In this document: piece after piece, positions 14,036-22,303 of the stretch
Numbering within the stretch: position 1 is the first letter of the stretch
Layout: each line of letters opens with the position of its first letter
Assembly (NCBI GenBank): GCA_021813765.1
Contig: JAKAJM010000023.1
Coordinates: forward strand, 1-33,678
Source: Nitrospirota bacterium
Lineage (GTDB): Bacteria > Nitrospirota > Thermodesulfovibrionia > Thermodesulfovibrionales > JdFR-88
Reading direction: 5' to 3'
Length of the DNA stretch: 33,678 nucleotides
Notes under the pieces: generated by a model
Databases searched by the model: none
What the model saw: the letters and a program-made list of their open reading frames with translations, nothing else
Told to the model about the DNA's origin: nothing
Made by a program: the position numbers and the translations under genes

Positions 14036-14845
14036 ATGTACAAGCAATTTTTCATAAACAATTTCAACGCCCTCCCGCTGTCCGCGGGAACGGCGGACGC
14101 CCTTCCCACAGGTACGTATTTTACGGATGTGCCCGTCACAATGCCTATAGACGGGGACTTCGAAGGGCGGCGCCTGGTTTATGTGGCGACCGACCCGAGG
14201 GTGTATCTCAAAATTAAAAATTCCATGGGCTATTACTACAACGACGTGCCCGCCCTGGACGCCCGGCTTTCCTGCGGGCAGACGGTTAACCTGGGCGCGG
14301 GCGGCAATGCCCTGATATTCAAAAACCTGGCCAGGCGGATCCTCGCGCCGGCCAGCTCAATCCTCACGCTTGAGGCAGGAGATTTCTCCGGGGCGCAGAA
14401 CAATGTGCGCATAGCCATGCACGGCCTGAAGCTGGTGCCCGGCCTGGCGCCCTGGATAGCATCCAAAAGGAAATACATCGAGGAAATCCCCTGGCAGTCC
14501 CCGCAGTACACGGGGTCGCTCGTGGCAAACCAGACGGCTATCCTTTCAGTTTCTGTTCCGTCCGGTTACGATTTTTTCATCGAGCGGATCACGGCCACGA
14601 GGACCGGGGCTGCCACGGTGGAGCTTAACGCCGGCGGGGCCCAGCTTAACCTCCAGAACACAGCCACGCACATAGACAACTTCACGGGCAACGTGGCGGG
14701 GCATCTCATCCTGGACGTGCCCATCTACATCCCGGAAAACAGCATGCTGGTGGCAAAGATAACGGACATTTCCGGAGCCACTAACGCCGTTACCATGACC
14801 TTTGAGGGGACACTGCGCCGGTTCCAGAAAACCAGGGAGATATAA
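14036..14845 (+). CDS. Beta-rich virion protein candidate (two domains)
   Basis: 269 residues from ATG 14036. Residues ~1-150 contain strands such as GTYFTDVPVTMPIDGD and RRLVYVATDPRVYLKI. Residues ~165-269 form a second beta-sandwich-like domain (LSVSVPSGYDFFIERITATR; LILDVPIYIPENSMLVAKI; MTFEGTLRRF). No membrane segment or signal peptide is visible. The second domain resembles the next protein in style (surface strand pattern ending in an aromatic/basic strand). A second shell or vertex protein is the likely role. The family is not recognised. Confidence 0.6.
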   Translation: MYKQFFINNFNALPLSAGTADALPTGTYFTDVPVTMPIDGDFEGRRLVYVATDPRVYLKIKNSMGYYYNDVPALDARLSCGQTVNLGAGGNALIFKNLARRILAPASSILTLEAGDFSGAQNNVRIAMHGLKLVPGLAPWIASKRKYIEEIPWQSPQYTGSLVANQTAILSVSVPSGYDFFIERITATRTGAATVELNAGGAQLNLQNTATHIDNFTGNVAGHLILDVPIYIPENSMLVAKITDISGATNAVTMTFEGTLRRFQKTREI

Positions 14846-14848
14846 AGA

Positions 14849-15337
14849 ATGGCCGGCAAAAACAATAACGCGCTCACAAAGGCCCAGCTTGAGGGGGTGG
14901 AGATATATAACGCCCTTAATGCCATCCTGGATGATTTCAAGCGGAATTACCTTTATCTCCATTTCCAGCCGCAAGAGGCCATCCCCTTCGATGTGATCGG
15001 GGACTATGCCTTTTCGGCCTCGGGAAACACCGAGAAGACTGTGGTCACCTTCCAGGTGCCGGGCAACGTTATCGGGGTGCTCAAATGGGTGGGCATAGAC
15101 AGCGACCAGCCGAACCTTTTCGACAACTCCACATGGAACCTGCGGATAAACGGCAATGCCGTGCCCAACTGGGGCGGCATAGACGTGCAGAAAGGGTCTG
15201 TCCTCCAGCCTACCCCGGAGACGATATCCCTTCAGGCCAACGATGTGGTAGCAATGGGGTGCGTGCTTTCGGGCAGCACCGGAATAAATTTCAACGTCAG
15301 AGCGTTCGCCCGGCTTAAGGGCTGGTTCTGGTACTAA
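14849..15337 (+). CDS. Beta-rich virion protein candidate (single domain)
   Basis: 162 residues, ATG 14849, four bases after the previous stop. A short helical N-terminus (LTKAQLEGVEIYNALNAIL) is followed by a compact beta domain: VVTFQVPGNVIGVLKWVGID, WNLRINGNAVPNWGG, ISLQANDVVAMG, and a final strand NVRAFARLKGWFWY. This looks like a single jelly-roll-type domain with an aromatic last strand, a pattern I associate with hypothetical virion proteins; no precise family. The helix could anchor it to the capsid. Confidence 0.6.
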   Translation: MAGKNNNALTKAQLEGVEIYNALNAILDDFKRNYLYLHFQPQEAIPFDVIGDYAFSASGNTEKTVVTFQVPGNVIGVLKWVGIDSDQPNLFDNSTWNLRINGNAVPNWGGIDVQKGSVLQPTPETISLQANDVVAMGCVLSGSTGINFNVRAFARLKGWFWY

Positions 15338-15349
15338 GGGGGCCTGTAA

Positions 15350-15868
15350 ATGCCAAAACTGCCATTAGCGGTGCAGCTTGTTAACGGCCTCTCGGTGGGC
15401 TCCGTCAGCCTTTCCGGAAACATGACACCGGGAGACGCGGTTGCAAACCCATCCAGCCTTATCGGCTCGGAAGATTTCCTTCAGCTCTATGACCAGACGC
15501 AGGGCAAATGGTACATGGCCCGTTGCAACGAAGGGGTGCTGTTCGCCCAGGTGTTCAACAACCAGGCGGTGCTGGACTCCACAACGGCCTTCCTGGGGTC
15601 CGCTGGGACATATACCGGAGCCGCGAAGACCTGCGGGGCTTACGGACGTATAGTAGGCTCCATTTACTCCGACCAGGCCGGGACTGCATATATCGAGCAG
15701 TCCCAGGACGGAGCGAACTGGGACATATCCCAGAGCGTAGCGATCACGGCCGCGACCGCGGCCAACTTTTCCATCGAGGTCCAGGCCCCGAATTGCAGAC
15801 TGAGGATAGTAAACGGGGCGACGGCGCAAACGGTGTTGCGGGCCTACATGAACGGGAGGTCTATTTAG
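15350..15868 (+). CDS. Beta-rich virion protein candidate
   Basis: 172 residues, ATG 15350 with GGGGG at 15338-15342. The protein is rich in Ser/Gly/Ala and strands. The C-terminal ~80 residues (IVGSIYSDQAGTAYIEQSQD; FSIEVQAPNCRLRIVNG; TVLRAYMNGRSI) resemble a carbohydrate-binding-like or capsid-decoration beta-sandwich, of the kind found in phage head fibres. The stop TAG is directly followed by the next ATG. Role inferred from position only. Confidence 0.6.
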   Translation: MPKLPLAVQLVNGLSVGSVSLSGNMTPGDAVANPSSLIGSEDFLQLYDQTQGKWYMARCNEGVLFAQVFNNQAVLDSTTAFLGSAGTYTGAAKTCGAYGRIVGSIYSDQAGTAYIEQSQDGANWDISQSVAITAATAANFSIEVQAPNCRLRIVNGATAQTVLRAYMNGRSI

Positions 15869-16333
15869 ATGAAGATTTACGCGCGTAATCTCAGCACCAG
15901 GAGCGGAGCAAACCTTTCCGGGGTCACCGGAACGGTAGTGCAGGGCCCCGGCGGAACGGTGGGGCTTCAGGACATATTCGGGGATTTTTATTATTTCAAA
16001 AACCCGGCCACTGCATATCAATTCCCCGTGGGGAGCCGCCTGGACGTGGGCAACGATTATCTTTCCCCGTATAACCCGAACATACCCGGCAACGGCAACC
16101 CGGCCATTCCGGAGCCTGGACAAGAGCCGTACACGCTGCCCGGCTATTATGCACCGGGCCCCACGAGTGACCACAAGTGGGCCACGATAGACAAATTCGC
16201 CATCCTGGGCGGCCTGGGTGCACTTGGCCTGGGCTACCTGCTTGGCAACCATTATGCAAAGCCAGCGCCGGCATCGGCGCCGGGCTCTGCAAACGGCTTA
16301 AGCAGCAGGAGCAATTATGCCATACTCACCTAA
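15869..16333 (+). CDS. C-terminally anchored membrane protein
   Basis: 154 residues from ATG 15869, directly after the previous stop. Residues 1-105 are Gly/Pro/Tyr-rich with few helices. Residues ~110-128 (FAILGGLGALGLGYLLG) form one glycine-rich membrane segment, followed by an Ala/Pro/Ser tail. The gene overlaps the next start by 17 bases. The topology matches the other small membrane proteins of this module, so a virion membrane component is likely. Confidence 0.65.
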   Translation: MKIYARNLSTRSGANLSGVTGTVVQGPGGTVGLQDIFGDFYYFKNPATAYQFPVGSRLDVGNDYLSPYNPNIPGNGNPAIPEPGQEPYTLPGYYAPGPTSDHKWATIDKFAILGGLGALGLGYLLGNHYAKPAPASAPGSANGLSSRSNYAILT

Positions 16334-16730
16334 ACCTTTCCTGCCTTCAGGCTACATGGTAAACAGTGCGTTCCTGCCTACGGGATATACGCTCGAGGAA
16401 TGGCAAAAAAAACTCCGGAACGCCAGGTACATAAACGGCCCCGTGGCGGACCTGTTTAAAAGCGCCGCAGTCCTTCCTGGAGTGCGAGTAAGGGGGGCTT
16501 TCGTATCTGCCCAGGGACCGCAATGGATGCCCAGGGGCGCGCGCATCCCGGGGCAGCCATTGCCGGCCACGAAAGCCAGAAAAATAAACGCTCACCTGTC
16601 CGGCATGGCAGATGACGTTTTCAGCCAGGTGAAAGGGTTGTACGAAAAGGACCCTGCGGTTTTCCAGGTAGGGGCAGCGGTGCTTGCGGGCATCGCGCTA
16701 TTCGCTTTTTTGCCCGGAGGTAAAAGATGA
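16317..16730 (+). CDS. C-terminally anchored membrane protein
   Basis: 137 residues from ATG 16317, within the end of the previous gene; an SD-like AGCAGGAGC lies at 16303-16311. The N-terminal part is Pro/Gly/Tyr-rich (PKPFLPSGYMVNSAFLPTGY), with a repeated F-L-P-[ST]-GY element at residues ~8 and ~19. The middle is basic, and residues ~115-133 (VGAAVLAGIALFAFL) form a membrane segment ending GGKR. It overlaps the next ATG as ATGA. Probable virion membrane component. Confidence 0.65.
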   Translation: MPYSPKPFLPSGYMVNSAFLPTGYTLEEWQKKLRNARYINGPVADLFKSAAVLPGVRVRGAFVSAQGPQWMPRGARIPGQPLPATKARKINAHLSGMADDVFSQVKGLYEKDPAVFQVGAAVLAGIALFAFLPGGKR

Positions 16731-17902
16731 AAACAGTTTACGCGCGCGGCTCGAGGAGAGCGCAGAGGCGCATGACGGGGCTGGAGGGGCTGTCCGGAGT
16801 CAATGACCCGGTGGTGTATCCGGTGGACACCGGGGGGTCGCTCATAAACGAATGGCAGGGCCATATAGCGGAAGGCGGACCGGGCAGCATGAACGACTGG
16901 CAGACAAACCCATGGGAAGAACAAGGGCTTGGCTGCTTCATGGGATGTTTTTGGCGTGCCCCTGTGCACGCCATCAGCACGTTCGTGGGACATAACGCGC
17001 ACACGGTTGAGGGCATCGCAGCCGCAGCTGGTGCTACGCTTTTGGGTGGTGTTGGCGCGGCCCCTTTAGGGTTCGAAATAGGGCATGCCTCAAAACCGCT
17101 TAAAACAATGGCCAAACAAGCTGTGGGCGCGGTGGAAGGTGGAATAACAGGGCTCGAAACGGGGGGGCCAGTCGGAGCCGCGATAGGTGCCTATGGGGGC
17201 GCTGTTGGCTCTGGTGCATTTGGTGGAAAAATTGCAGGGCCTACAAACCTGGAAATCGGAGGAGCTGCAGGGGTAGCAGGTGGAACATACGGGGGGCTTA
17301 CCACCGGGCAAGGACTGATAGGCTCGCTTACGTCAAAGACCTACGCTGTGGCCCCAGGCACAGAGGGTGCGGCAACCGGTGAGGGCAGCGCAGCGGCCGG
17401 AGGATATTCGGCCGTCCCGGGGGCAAACAGCCTCTCTATCGGCACCATAGGGGCAAACGGGGCGGTATCTAGCAGTCCAGGCCTTTTGTCCGAGATCGGC
17501 ACAGACCTTCTTTCCGTGGGGAAATACGCGGCTGGGGCCGCGGCCACCCTCTTTGGCAGCCAGCTTGCGGGTGGAGCTTCCCCTTATGGATATGCGCCGG
17601 CGGCCTCATATGTCCCGGCGGGATACGCCACTCCGGACAATCCGATTGTCGGGGGCATAGGAAGCGGAGGGCCCGCGGGTGCATCCGACGAGGGCGGCAT
17701 ATCTTACCTGGGCGGCCCGGACACTTCCGGGGGGTCCTACGACACTACGGATTACGGCCAGGCGCAGCAGGCAAAATATCCCGCTATGCCAAACAAGGGT
17801 CTCAGCGCCGCCCAGGGCGTAATGGCAGGCGGTGGAGCCCTTGGTGTGCTATTGCTACTTAACCGCTTAAAAACCAGAACGAGCTCAAAGAGGAAGGCAT
17901 GA
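16727..17902 (+). CDS. Glycine-rich membrane-active protein with C-terminal anchor
   Basis: 391 residues from ATG 16727 (overlapping TGA). The N-terminal ~40 residues are basic. Residues ~95-300 are Gly/Ala-rich with glycine-zipper-like segments (AAAAGATLLGGVGAAPLGFE; GAAIGAYGGAVGSGAFGG). Residues ~366-383 (GVMAGGGALGVLLLLNRL) form a terminal membrane helix, with the tail KTRTSSKRKA. Glycine zippers are typical of membrane-penetrating or pore proteins, so a role in genome delivery is conceivable, but this is inference from composition. No tape-measure features (length, coiled coils) are seen. Confidence 0.6.
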   Translation: MKTVYARGSRRAQRRMTGLEGLSGVNDPVVYPVDTGGSLINEWQGHIAEGGPGSMNDWQTNPWEEQGLGCFMGCFWRAPVHAISTFVGHNAHTVEGIAAAAGATLLGGVGAAPLGFEIGHASKPLKTMAKQAVGAVEGGITGLETGGPVGAAIGAYGGAVGSGAFGGKIAGPTNLEIGGAAGVAGGTYGGLTTGQGLIGSLTSKTYAVAPGTEGAATGEGSAAAGGYSAVPGANSLSIGTIGANGAVSSSPGLLSEIGTDLLSVGKYAAGAAATLFGSQLAGGASPYGYAPAASYVPAGYATPDNPIVGGIGSGGPAGASDEGGISYLGGPDTSGGSYDTTDYGQAQQAKYPAMPNKGLSAAQGVMAGGGALGVLLLLNRLKTRTSSKRKA

Positions 17903-18360
17903 GAACGGTAACCTCGGACACTACCCTGCTTGAAAGTGACGACGTCATAAACTGCGACTGCACAAACGGGGACATAACAGTAACCCTTCCGTACGGCAAC
18001 AGCATCGCATACCTGCAGCAGTTTGCCGTCGTAAAGGTGGACCGGACTGCCCATGTGGTAAATATAGTCCCATCGTCCGGAGAGGCTATAGACGGGGCCT
18101 CCGAAATCATATTAAAAAAGGACCCCCTCTACAACGCCATGTTCCGCCTGCAAGCGGTAACAGGCGGTTGGCACAATCCGGCCAGCAAGACGCCCATCCC
18201 GGCCCCGGCCGGGACAGGAGTGGGCAGCATTTTGCAGCTTACGGCCGACCTTCCTGTGACAGCATCGAACGTGGGGAAGACCTGGTACAACATCACGGAT
18301 AAAACATACAAGAAAATAGCCCTCGACGGAAACGGCATCCCGAGGCTGGAGATATGGTAA
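17899..18360 (+). CDS. Virion/spike-associated beta protein, unknown
   Basis: 153 residues from ATG 17899 overlapping the previous stop (ATGA). The sequence is strand-rich (DGDITV-like repeats: INCDCTNGDITVTLPYGNS; FAVVKVDRTAHVVNIVPSSG). The C-terminal PIPAPAGTGVGSILQLTADL segment reads like a phage fibre or tail-fibre tip module. It precedes the beta-helix gene and overlaps it by a few bases. Probably a partner of that spike. The family is not recognised. Confidence 0.55.
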   Translation: MRTVTSDTTLLESDDVINCDCTNGDITVTLPYGNSIAYLQQFAVVKVDRTAHVVNIVPSSGEAIDGASEIILKKDPLYNAMFRLQAVTGGWHNPASKTPIPAPAGTGVGSILQLTADLPVTASNVGKTWYNITDKTYKKIALDGNGIPRLEIW

Positions 18361-20162
18361 TGAAACGTAATGTATTTTTGGCTTTTGCGCTTGCGCTGGT
18401 CCTTTTAACGGCGGTCCTTGCGATTGCGGCCCCGGGTGATTACTGGGTGGGCGGCAACGGCGATATCCACGGCTACAGCCTGGGCATCGTGAACTCGATG
18501 AGCCTGCGTGGCGGAAGCGTGGATTTCACAGGATCGACCGTTTACAACGGGACGTTTGAAGGCGGAACGTTTTCAAACATAAGCGGGACGTATGCTCACC
18601 TGGATGTGACGAACTCCGCAAATTTCACCGGCTCGAACATTTATAACGGGACGTTTGAGGGCGGCGTATTGGGCGCGCAGGCAAAACCCATGACGGATAT
18701 CATAACAAAGGGCCCCTGGGTGGACGTTCGGGCGTATGGGTCTATTAACAACGCCGTGGCCGCAGGTATAGTGAACGCCACCCTGGTTGTTACAAAAGCC
18801 CCTGGGGCTTCAAAAACGGTCTATCCTCTCACAGGCAGCGTCACTATACCGGCCAGCGATACCCTTGTGGTTGAAAACGGGGCCGCGATCAGCAACGGGA
18901 CCAGTCATAACATTCTCAATATTGACGGTCCATTTTCAGCCGGGCTTTATCAGGTGTTTAGCGGTTTTGGTACTCAAGATGTCCATTTGGAGCCAGGCTC
19001 TGTTTCCATGGCCCTCCCTGCATGGTGGGGCGCCGATGCTTCCGGGACTTTGGATAGCTCTACGGCCATTCAGTCTGCTATATACAGTATTGGCAATGGA
19101 GAAGTATTTTTCCCTGCCGGAAATTATAAAACAGTTAATCCTGTGTATGTCACATCCGGGGAAGCTGTGTCAATGGTGGGAGCGGGTAAAGGCGAAACTA
19201 TTATATCCCCCTCTGGTAATTTCAATGCCATCATATTTGAGGGAGGCGGTTCTGGAGGCGGGGTTTTCAATCTTCAGTTTAATGGGTCCGGGATGACGGG
19301 CGGAGCTTTTATTTCGATTTTTTCTTATAACAGGGCAACAATAAAAAATATCCTTATTAATGGAGGATATAACGGCATCTACGTACAGGACCAGAATGTA
19401 TGCTCTGTTGATGATGTCTGGATATATGGGCTGACGGGTCAGTATGCCATAAAAAACTATGGTTCCAGCGTCGGATCGGCAAACGTTTTTGATTTAAACA
19501 ACGTTGAAATAGGATTTACGACCAATACGTCCACCTCTCCGGTAGGCATCCTCCTGGATGGCAATGCTGCGACAGTTGACATAAGGCACGTAGGGGTGAC
19601 TAAAGGCAGTTACGGGCTAGAGATGACAAATTCGGGAAATCTTACGAATGGCCCAGAATTTGTGACGGCGTACGACTTTCAGTCGGATTACGCATACAAT
19701 GACGGCATAGCGTCCATCAGCGGGACGGGCTATAACGAAGTATTGCAATTCTCGGATATTTATTGCCAGGGAGCTGTCACAGGAAATGGTGTTTATCTGG
19801 ATGCCCATACATATGATACGACCATTTCCGGGGGATTCATCTCCAATAACTACCAAAGCGGAGTCTGGGACATAGGGCGCTATACAAAACTCATCGGTCT
19901 GCAAATATCAGATAACAGCATACAGGGCTCCGCAGCCTATCCCGGGGTAGAAGTGGGGGGAACGGCCTATGGAATATACATTGAAGGCTGTCTTATAGGC
20001 CAGTTTGTAGGTTATGCAAGCGAAAACCAGTCCTACGGCATAGTTCTGAATACAGGATGCAACAAAATCATTATCACGGGGAATGATCTTACCGGGAACG
20101 TCACGGGCGAAATGAACGACGGCAGCGGCTCCGTGACCAAAACTTTAACGAATAACCTATGA
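18354..20162 (+). CDS. Beta-helix (pectate-lyase-like) spike protein with signal peptide
   Basis: 600-602 residues; ATG 18354 or ATG 18360, which overlaps the previous TAA. A Sec-type signal or anchor (FLAFALALVLLTAVLAIAAP) occupies residues ~7-27. Two copies of a FTGS-x-hydrophobic-YNGTFEGG element follow at ~60-110. A segment GPWVDVRAYGSINNAVAAG then resembles the start of pectate-lyase-3 type beta-helices, and many short Gly/Asn-rich coils run to the end (NNVEIGFTTNTSTSPVGILL). Such proteins bind or cleave surface glycans. A cleavable signal is unusual for a spike built in the cytoplasm, so the protein may be exported or membrane-anchored. Confidence 0.7.
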   Translation: MVMKRNVFLAFALALVLLTAVLAIAAPGDYWVGGNGDIHGYSLGIVNSMSLRGGSVDFTGSTVYNGTFEGGTFSNISGTYAHLDVTNSANFTGSNIYNGTFEGGVLGAQAKPMTDIITKGPWVDVRAYGSINNAVAAGIVNATLVVTKAPGASKTVYPLTGSVTIPASDTLVVENGAAISNGTSHNILNIDGPFSAGLYQVFSGFGTQDVHLEPGSVSMALPAWWGADASGTLDSSTAIQSAIYSIGNGEVFFPAGNYKTVNPVYVTSGEAVSMVGAGKGETIISPSGNFNAIIFEGGGSGGGVFNLQFNGSGMTGGAFISIFSYNRATIKNILINGGYNGIYVQDQNVCSVDDVWIYGLTGQYAIKNYGSSVGSANVFDLNNVEIGFTTNTSTSPVGILLDGNAATVDIRHVGVTKGSYGLEMTNSGNLTNGPEFVTAYDFQSDYAYNDGIASISGTGYNEVLQFSDIYCQGAVTGNGVYLDAHTYDTTISGGFISNNYQSGVWDIGRYTKLIGLQISDNSIQGSAAYPGVEVGGTAYGIYIEGCLIGQFVGYASENQSYGIVLNTGCNKIIITGNDLTGNVTGEMNDGSGSVTKTLTNNL

Positions 20163-20680
20163 TCCGTGACATAGTCCTAAATGAGGCCGCCAGGTGGAAC
20201 GTTCCGCCTGCCTGGATATTCGCCATCATCAGGACAGAGTCCGGAGGCAACCCGGGCTCCATTGGGCGTGGAGACTGTGCCCGCGGTGAATGCTCCTACG
20301 GGCTCATGGGCATAAAGCTGTCCACCGCCCGGGGCCTGGACCCTTCCGTGACTGTCCAGGAGCTCATGACGCCAGAAAAAAATATAGAGATAGGCGCCAT
20401 GTACCTGGCGCAGCTCCGGAGGCGCTTCAGCTCGCCCGAGGACGTTTTCTCCTATTACAAGGGCGGCCATCCATGGGCCACATCCAGCCCGCAGGCAAAA
20501 AAGGAAGCCCAGCAGGCCATGCTGGCGGCCGGGCAAAGCGCTGTCATGGTGGCCACAGGCCAATATGACCGGCGGTCCACGTTGGCAGCCGAGGCGGGGA
20601 TGCTCTCCGGAATACCCAAACCTGTGTTTTATATCGCCGGCTTCATGGCGCTCATCGCTTTATTAAGAGGGAGCTTATGA
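20159..20680 (+). CDS. Lytic transglycosylase (SLT-like) with C-terminal membrane anchor
   Basis: 173 residues, ATG 20159 overlapping the previous TGA. The SLT core is clear: WNVPPAWIFAIIRTESGGNP with catalytic Glu27, then YGLMGIK (usual YGLMQI), then NIEIGAMYLAQL and FSYYKGG. It cleaves peptidoglycan glycan strands. Residues ~155-173 (FYIAGFMALIALLRGSL) form a C-terminal membrane segment. A membrane-bound transglycosylase is found in virions of tectivirus-like phages, where it opens the cell wall on entry; here either entry or lysis is possible. Confidence 0.8.
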   Translation: MIRDIVLNEAARWNVPPAWIFAIIRTESGGNPGSIGRGDCARGECSYGLMGIKLSTARGLDPSVTVQELMTPEKNIEIGAMYLAQLRRRFSSPEDVFSYYKGGHPWATSSPQAKKEAQQAMLAAGQSAVMVATGQYDRRSTLAAEAGMLSGIPKPVFYIAGFMALIALLRGSL

Positions 20681-20880
20681 CAGACAACGGAAAAAAATAC
20701 GTGACCTGGAAGGCGCTTTTAAGGATCCTCATCATGCTCGGTTTCGGAGTTATTTCCGCTTTTGGATATACGCTGAACCAGGTTGGAACAAAAGCGGATA
20801 AATCGGATATGTGCTATATCCGGGGCCGGGTGGACCAGATCTATAACCTGATGCTTGAAAGAGAAGGGGGGCGCAATTAG
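20677..20880 (+). CDS. Small membrane protein, possible lysis accessory
   Basis: 67 residues from ATG 20677, overlapping the previous TGA as ATGA. One membrane segment at ~11-30 (LLRILIMLGFGVISAFGYTL) is followed by a charged helix (RVDQIYNLMLEREGG). The stop directly precedes the next ATG. Size and place between two transglycosylases suggest a holin- or spanin-like helper, though the family is not recognised. Confidence 0.6.
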   Translation: MTDNGKKYVTWKALLRILIMLGFGVISAFGYTLNQVGTKADKSDMCYIRGRVDQIYNLMLEREGGRN

Positions 20881-21066
20881 ATGAGCGGGCAGATAATTAC
20901 CGCGGCCGCGAGGAAGGCAATGACCATTCTGCTTATGTTCGTTGCTTATTTTTTCTTCGACCGTTTCGAGCTTAAAAATTTCAAGACCAGGGAGATCCTG
21001 AAAAATGATCCGAAAGCTGTTGCTTTGCTGCTTGGCCTGCTGGCTATTGCTATCGCCCTTAGCTGA
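20881..21066 (+). CDS. Small two-helix membrane protein, holin candidate
   Basis: 61 residues, ATG 20881 directly after TAG. Two membrane segments (AMTILLMFVAYFFFDRF and AVALLLGLLAIAIALS) are joined by a short charged loop (ELKNFKTREILKNDPK). This is typical class II holin architecture, letting muralytic enzymes reach the wall. Its last 62 bases overlap the start of the next transglycosylase gene. Holin identity is inferred from topology and neighbours. Confidence 0.6.
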   Translation: MSGQIITAAARKAMTILLMFVAYFFFDRFELKNFKTREILKNDPKAVALLLGLLAIAIALS

Positions 21067-21544
21067 GACGGCCGGCGCGGGCAGCATCCGGTATGACCTG
21101 GCCTTCAGGCATTGGGGGCAGTTCTATTTTCCCTGGAACGACTGGCGGCATTGGAAGGCCCAGGGGCTGGCTGAAAGCGGCCTTAACCCTAAAGCGGTGT
21201 CCTGGTGCGGGGCCCGGGGGATCATGCAGCTCATGCCGTCTACGGCCCGGCTCATGGGCGTGAATCCGTTCGATCCTGACGGCAATATCCAGGGGGGCAT
21301 AAAGTACGACCATTCTCTTTCCTGTTTCTGGCCCATGGTGCCGGCAGGAAAGGAGAGGCTGGATTTTATTTATGGCTCGTACAATGCCGGCCCGGGGAAC
21401 ATCATAAAGGCCCGGCGGCTGGCAGACGGGGCGGTGAGCTGGCCGGCCGTCTCGATGAAACTGCCCGCGGTGACGGGTAAGAGCGCCGGGCAGACGATTG
21501 ATTATGTGAAGCATATAGGGGCCTTCTATGAAGCGATCAGATAG
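21005..21544 (+). CDS. Secreted lytic transglycosylase
   Basis: 179 residues from ATG 21005 with GGGAG upstream (20991-20995). A signal peptide (residues ~1-25, LLLCCLACWLLLSPLAETAG) precedes an SLT domain: AQGLAESGLNPKAVS with catalytic Glu57, GARGIMQLMPSTARLMGV, and the late YGSYNAGPGNIIKAR. This is the more canonical of the two transglycosylases here and would be exported, so it probably acts in lysis from the periplasm. It overlaps the next gene by 17 bases. Confidence 0.85.
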   Translation: MIRKLLLCCLACWLLLSPLAETAGAGSIRYDLAFRHWGQFYFPWNDWRHWKAQGLAESGLNPKAVSWCGARGIMQLMPSTARLMGVNPFDPDGNIQGGIKYDHSLSCFWPMVPAGKERLDFIYGSYNAGPGNIIKARRLADGAVSWPAVSMKLPAVTGKSAGQTIDYVKHIGAFYEAIR

Positions 21545-21731
21545 CCAGTACAGCATCCTCCCTGACGCCACGAAGTTTTACCATTTCGCAAATAAAAGGA
21601 TAGATGCCGGGACGTGCAAGGTGGGCTGTCCTCATGAGCACAGGAGTCCCAGCCTGGACAATCAGGATTGCCATGAATGTTTTTACCGGGAGCATCCGGA
21701 ATTAAGGCCAAAGGAGGAAAACGGCAAATGA
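21528..21731 (+). CDS. Small Cys/His-rich protein, probable zinc binder
   Basis: 67 residues from ATG 21528, inside the end of the transglycosylase gene. It contains CKVGCPHEH and CHECFYREH, giving four cysteines and several histidines in a zinc-knuckle-like arrangement. No family recognised. It overlaps the next gene by four bases (ATGA), so it is part of the same operon. Confidence 0.6.
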   Translation: MKRSDSQYSILPDATKFYHFANKRIDAGTCKVGCPHEHRSPSLDNQDCHECFYREHPELRPKEENGK

Positions 21732-22303
21732 AGTTTGGCCCCGGGTGGGTTTTCTTCGAATTTCAAAAAGGCTCCGTGATCTCCGATATCATTGCCGGCA
21801 TCGAACGCGTGGGCGCCCTGGACTTCAAGCCCGGATGGGTGCCGTCTCACACCTGGCTGGTCCTGGATGAGACCACCGGCATCGAGGCGGCCACGGAGGG
21901 CGTGGCCAGGTTTCCCTTAAGCAAATATTTAGATAATCCGGAATGCCAGCTTATGGCCTGCAGGCCTGCGGGGCTGTCTCCTGTTTCCCTCGATCAGATA
22001 CGTGTTGTGGCCAACAGGGTTGCCAGCGAGGACCTGGGCTATGACTATTCCGGGCTTGTCGGTGACGCTCTTGAGGCATGCACGTTCGCGGACCATATAA
22101 TCCCCGAGCTCAGGGGGATCGCGGACCCTCTGCATGACGGGCATGATTTATTTTGCAGCGCCCTTGTCTCGACGGTCCTTGAGGCAACGCAGCAGTATAG
22201 GGAACAAAAGCTTTTCAGGGAAAACACCGTAAGCAAGATATCGCCGCTGATGTTGCTTACAGGATTTCCCTGGGATATAAAAACCGGGCTTATCCAGCCC
22301 TGA
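21728..22303 (+). CDS. Permuted NlpC/P60-like (YiiX-type) hydrolase
   Basis: 191 residues from ATG 21728 behind AAGGAGG (21711-21717). The order His before Cys is that of permuted papain-like enzymes: His41 in PSHTWLVL, then Cys143 in HDLFCSALVSTVLE. The segment GIEAATEGVARFPLSKYL between them is typical of the family. Members cleave amide bonds in peptidoglycan or other substrates. Downstream of the transglycosylases, a wall-peptide hydrolase is likely; a role in capsid processing cannot be excluded. Confidence 0.7.
   Translation: MKFGPGWVFFEFQKGSVISDIIAGIERVGALDFKPGWVPSHTWLVLDETTGIEAATEGVARFPLSKYLDNPECQLMACRPAGLSPVSLDQIRVVANRVASEDLGYDYSGLVGDALEACTFADHIIPELRGIADPLHDGHDLFCSALVSTVLEATQQYREQKLFRENTVSKISPLMLLTGFPWDIKTGLIQP

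Noticed and set aside
15365-16252. 295-codon minus-strand frame opposite the virion genes
   Set aside because: Antisense to three coupled + strand genes with sensible products; no ribosome site.
16727-17902. Tape-measure protein
   Set aside because: At 391 residues and glycine-rich without long coiled coils, and with a C-terminal anchor, it does not fit the family.
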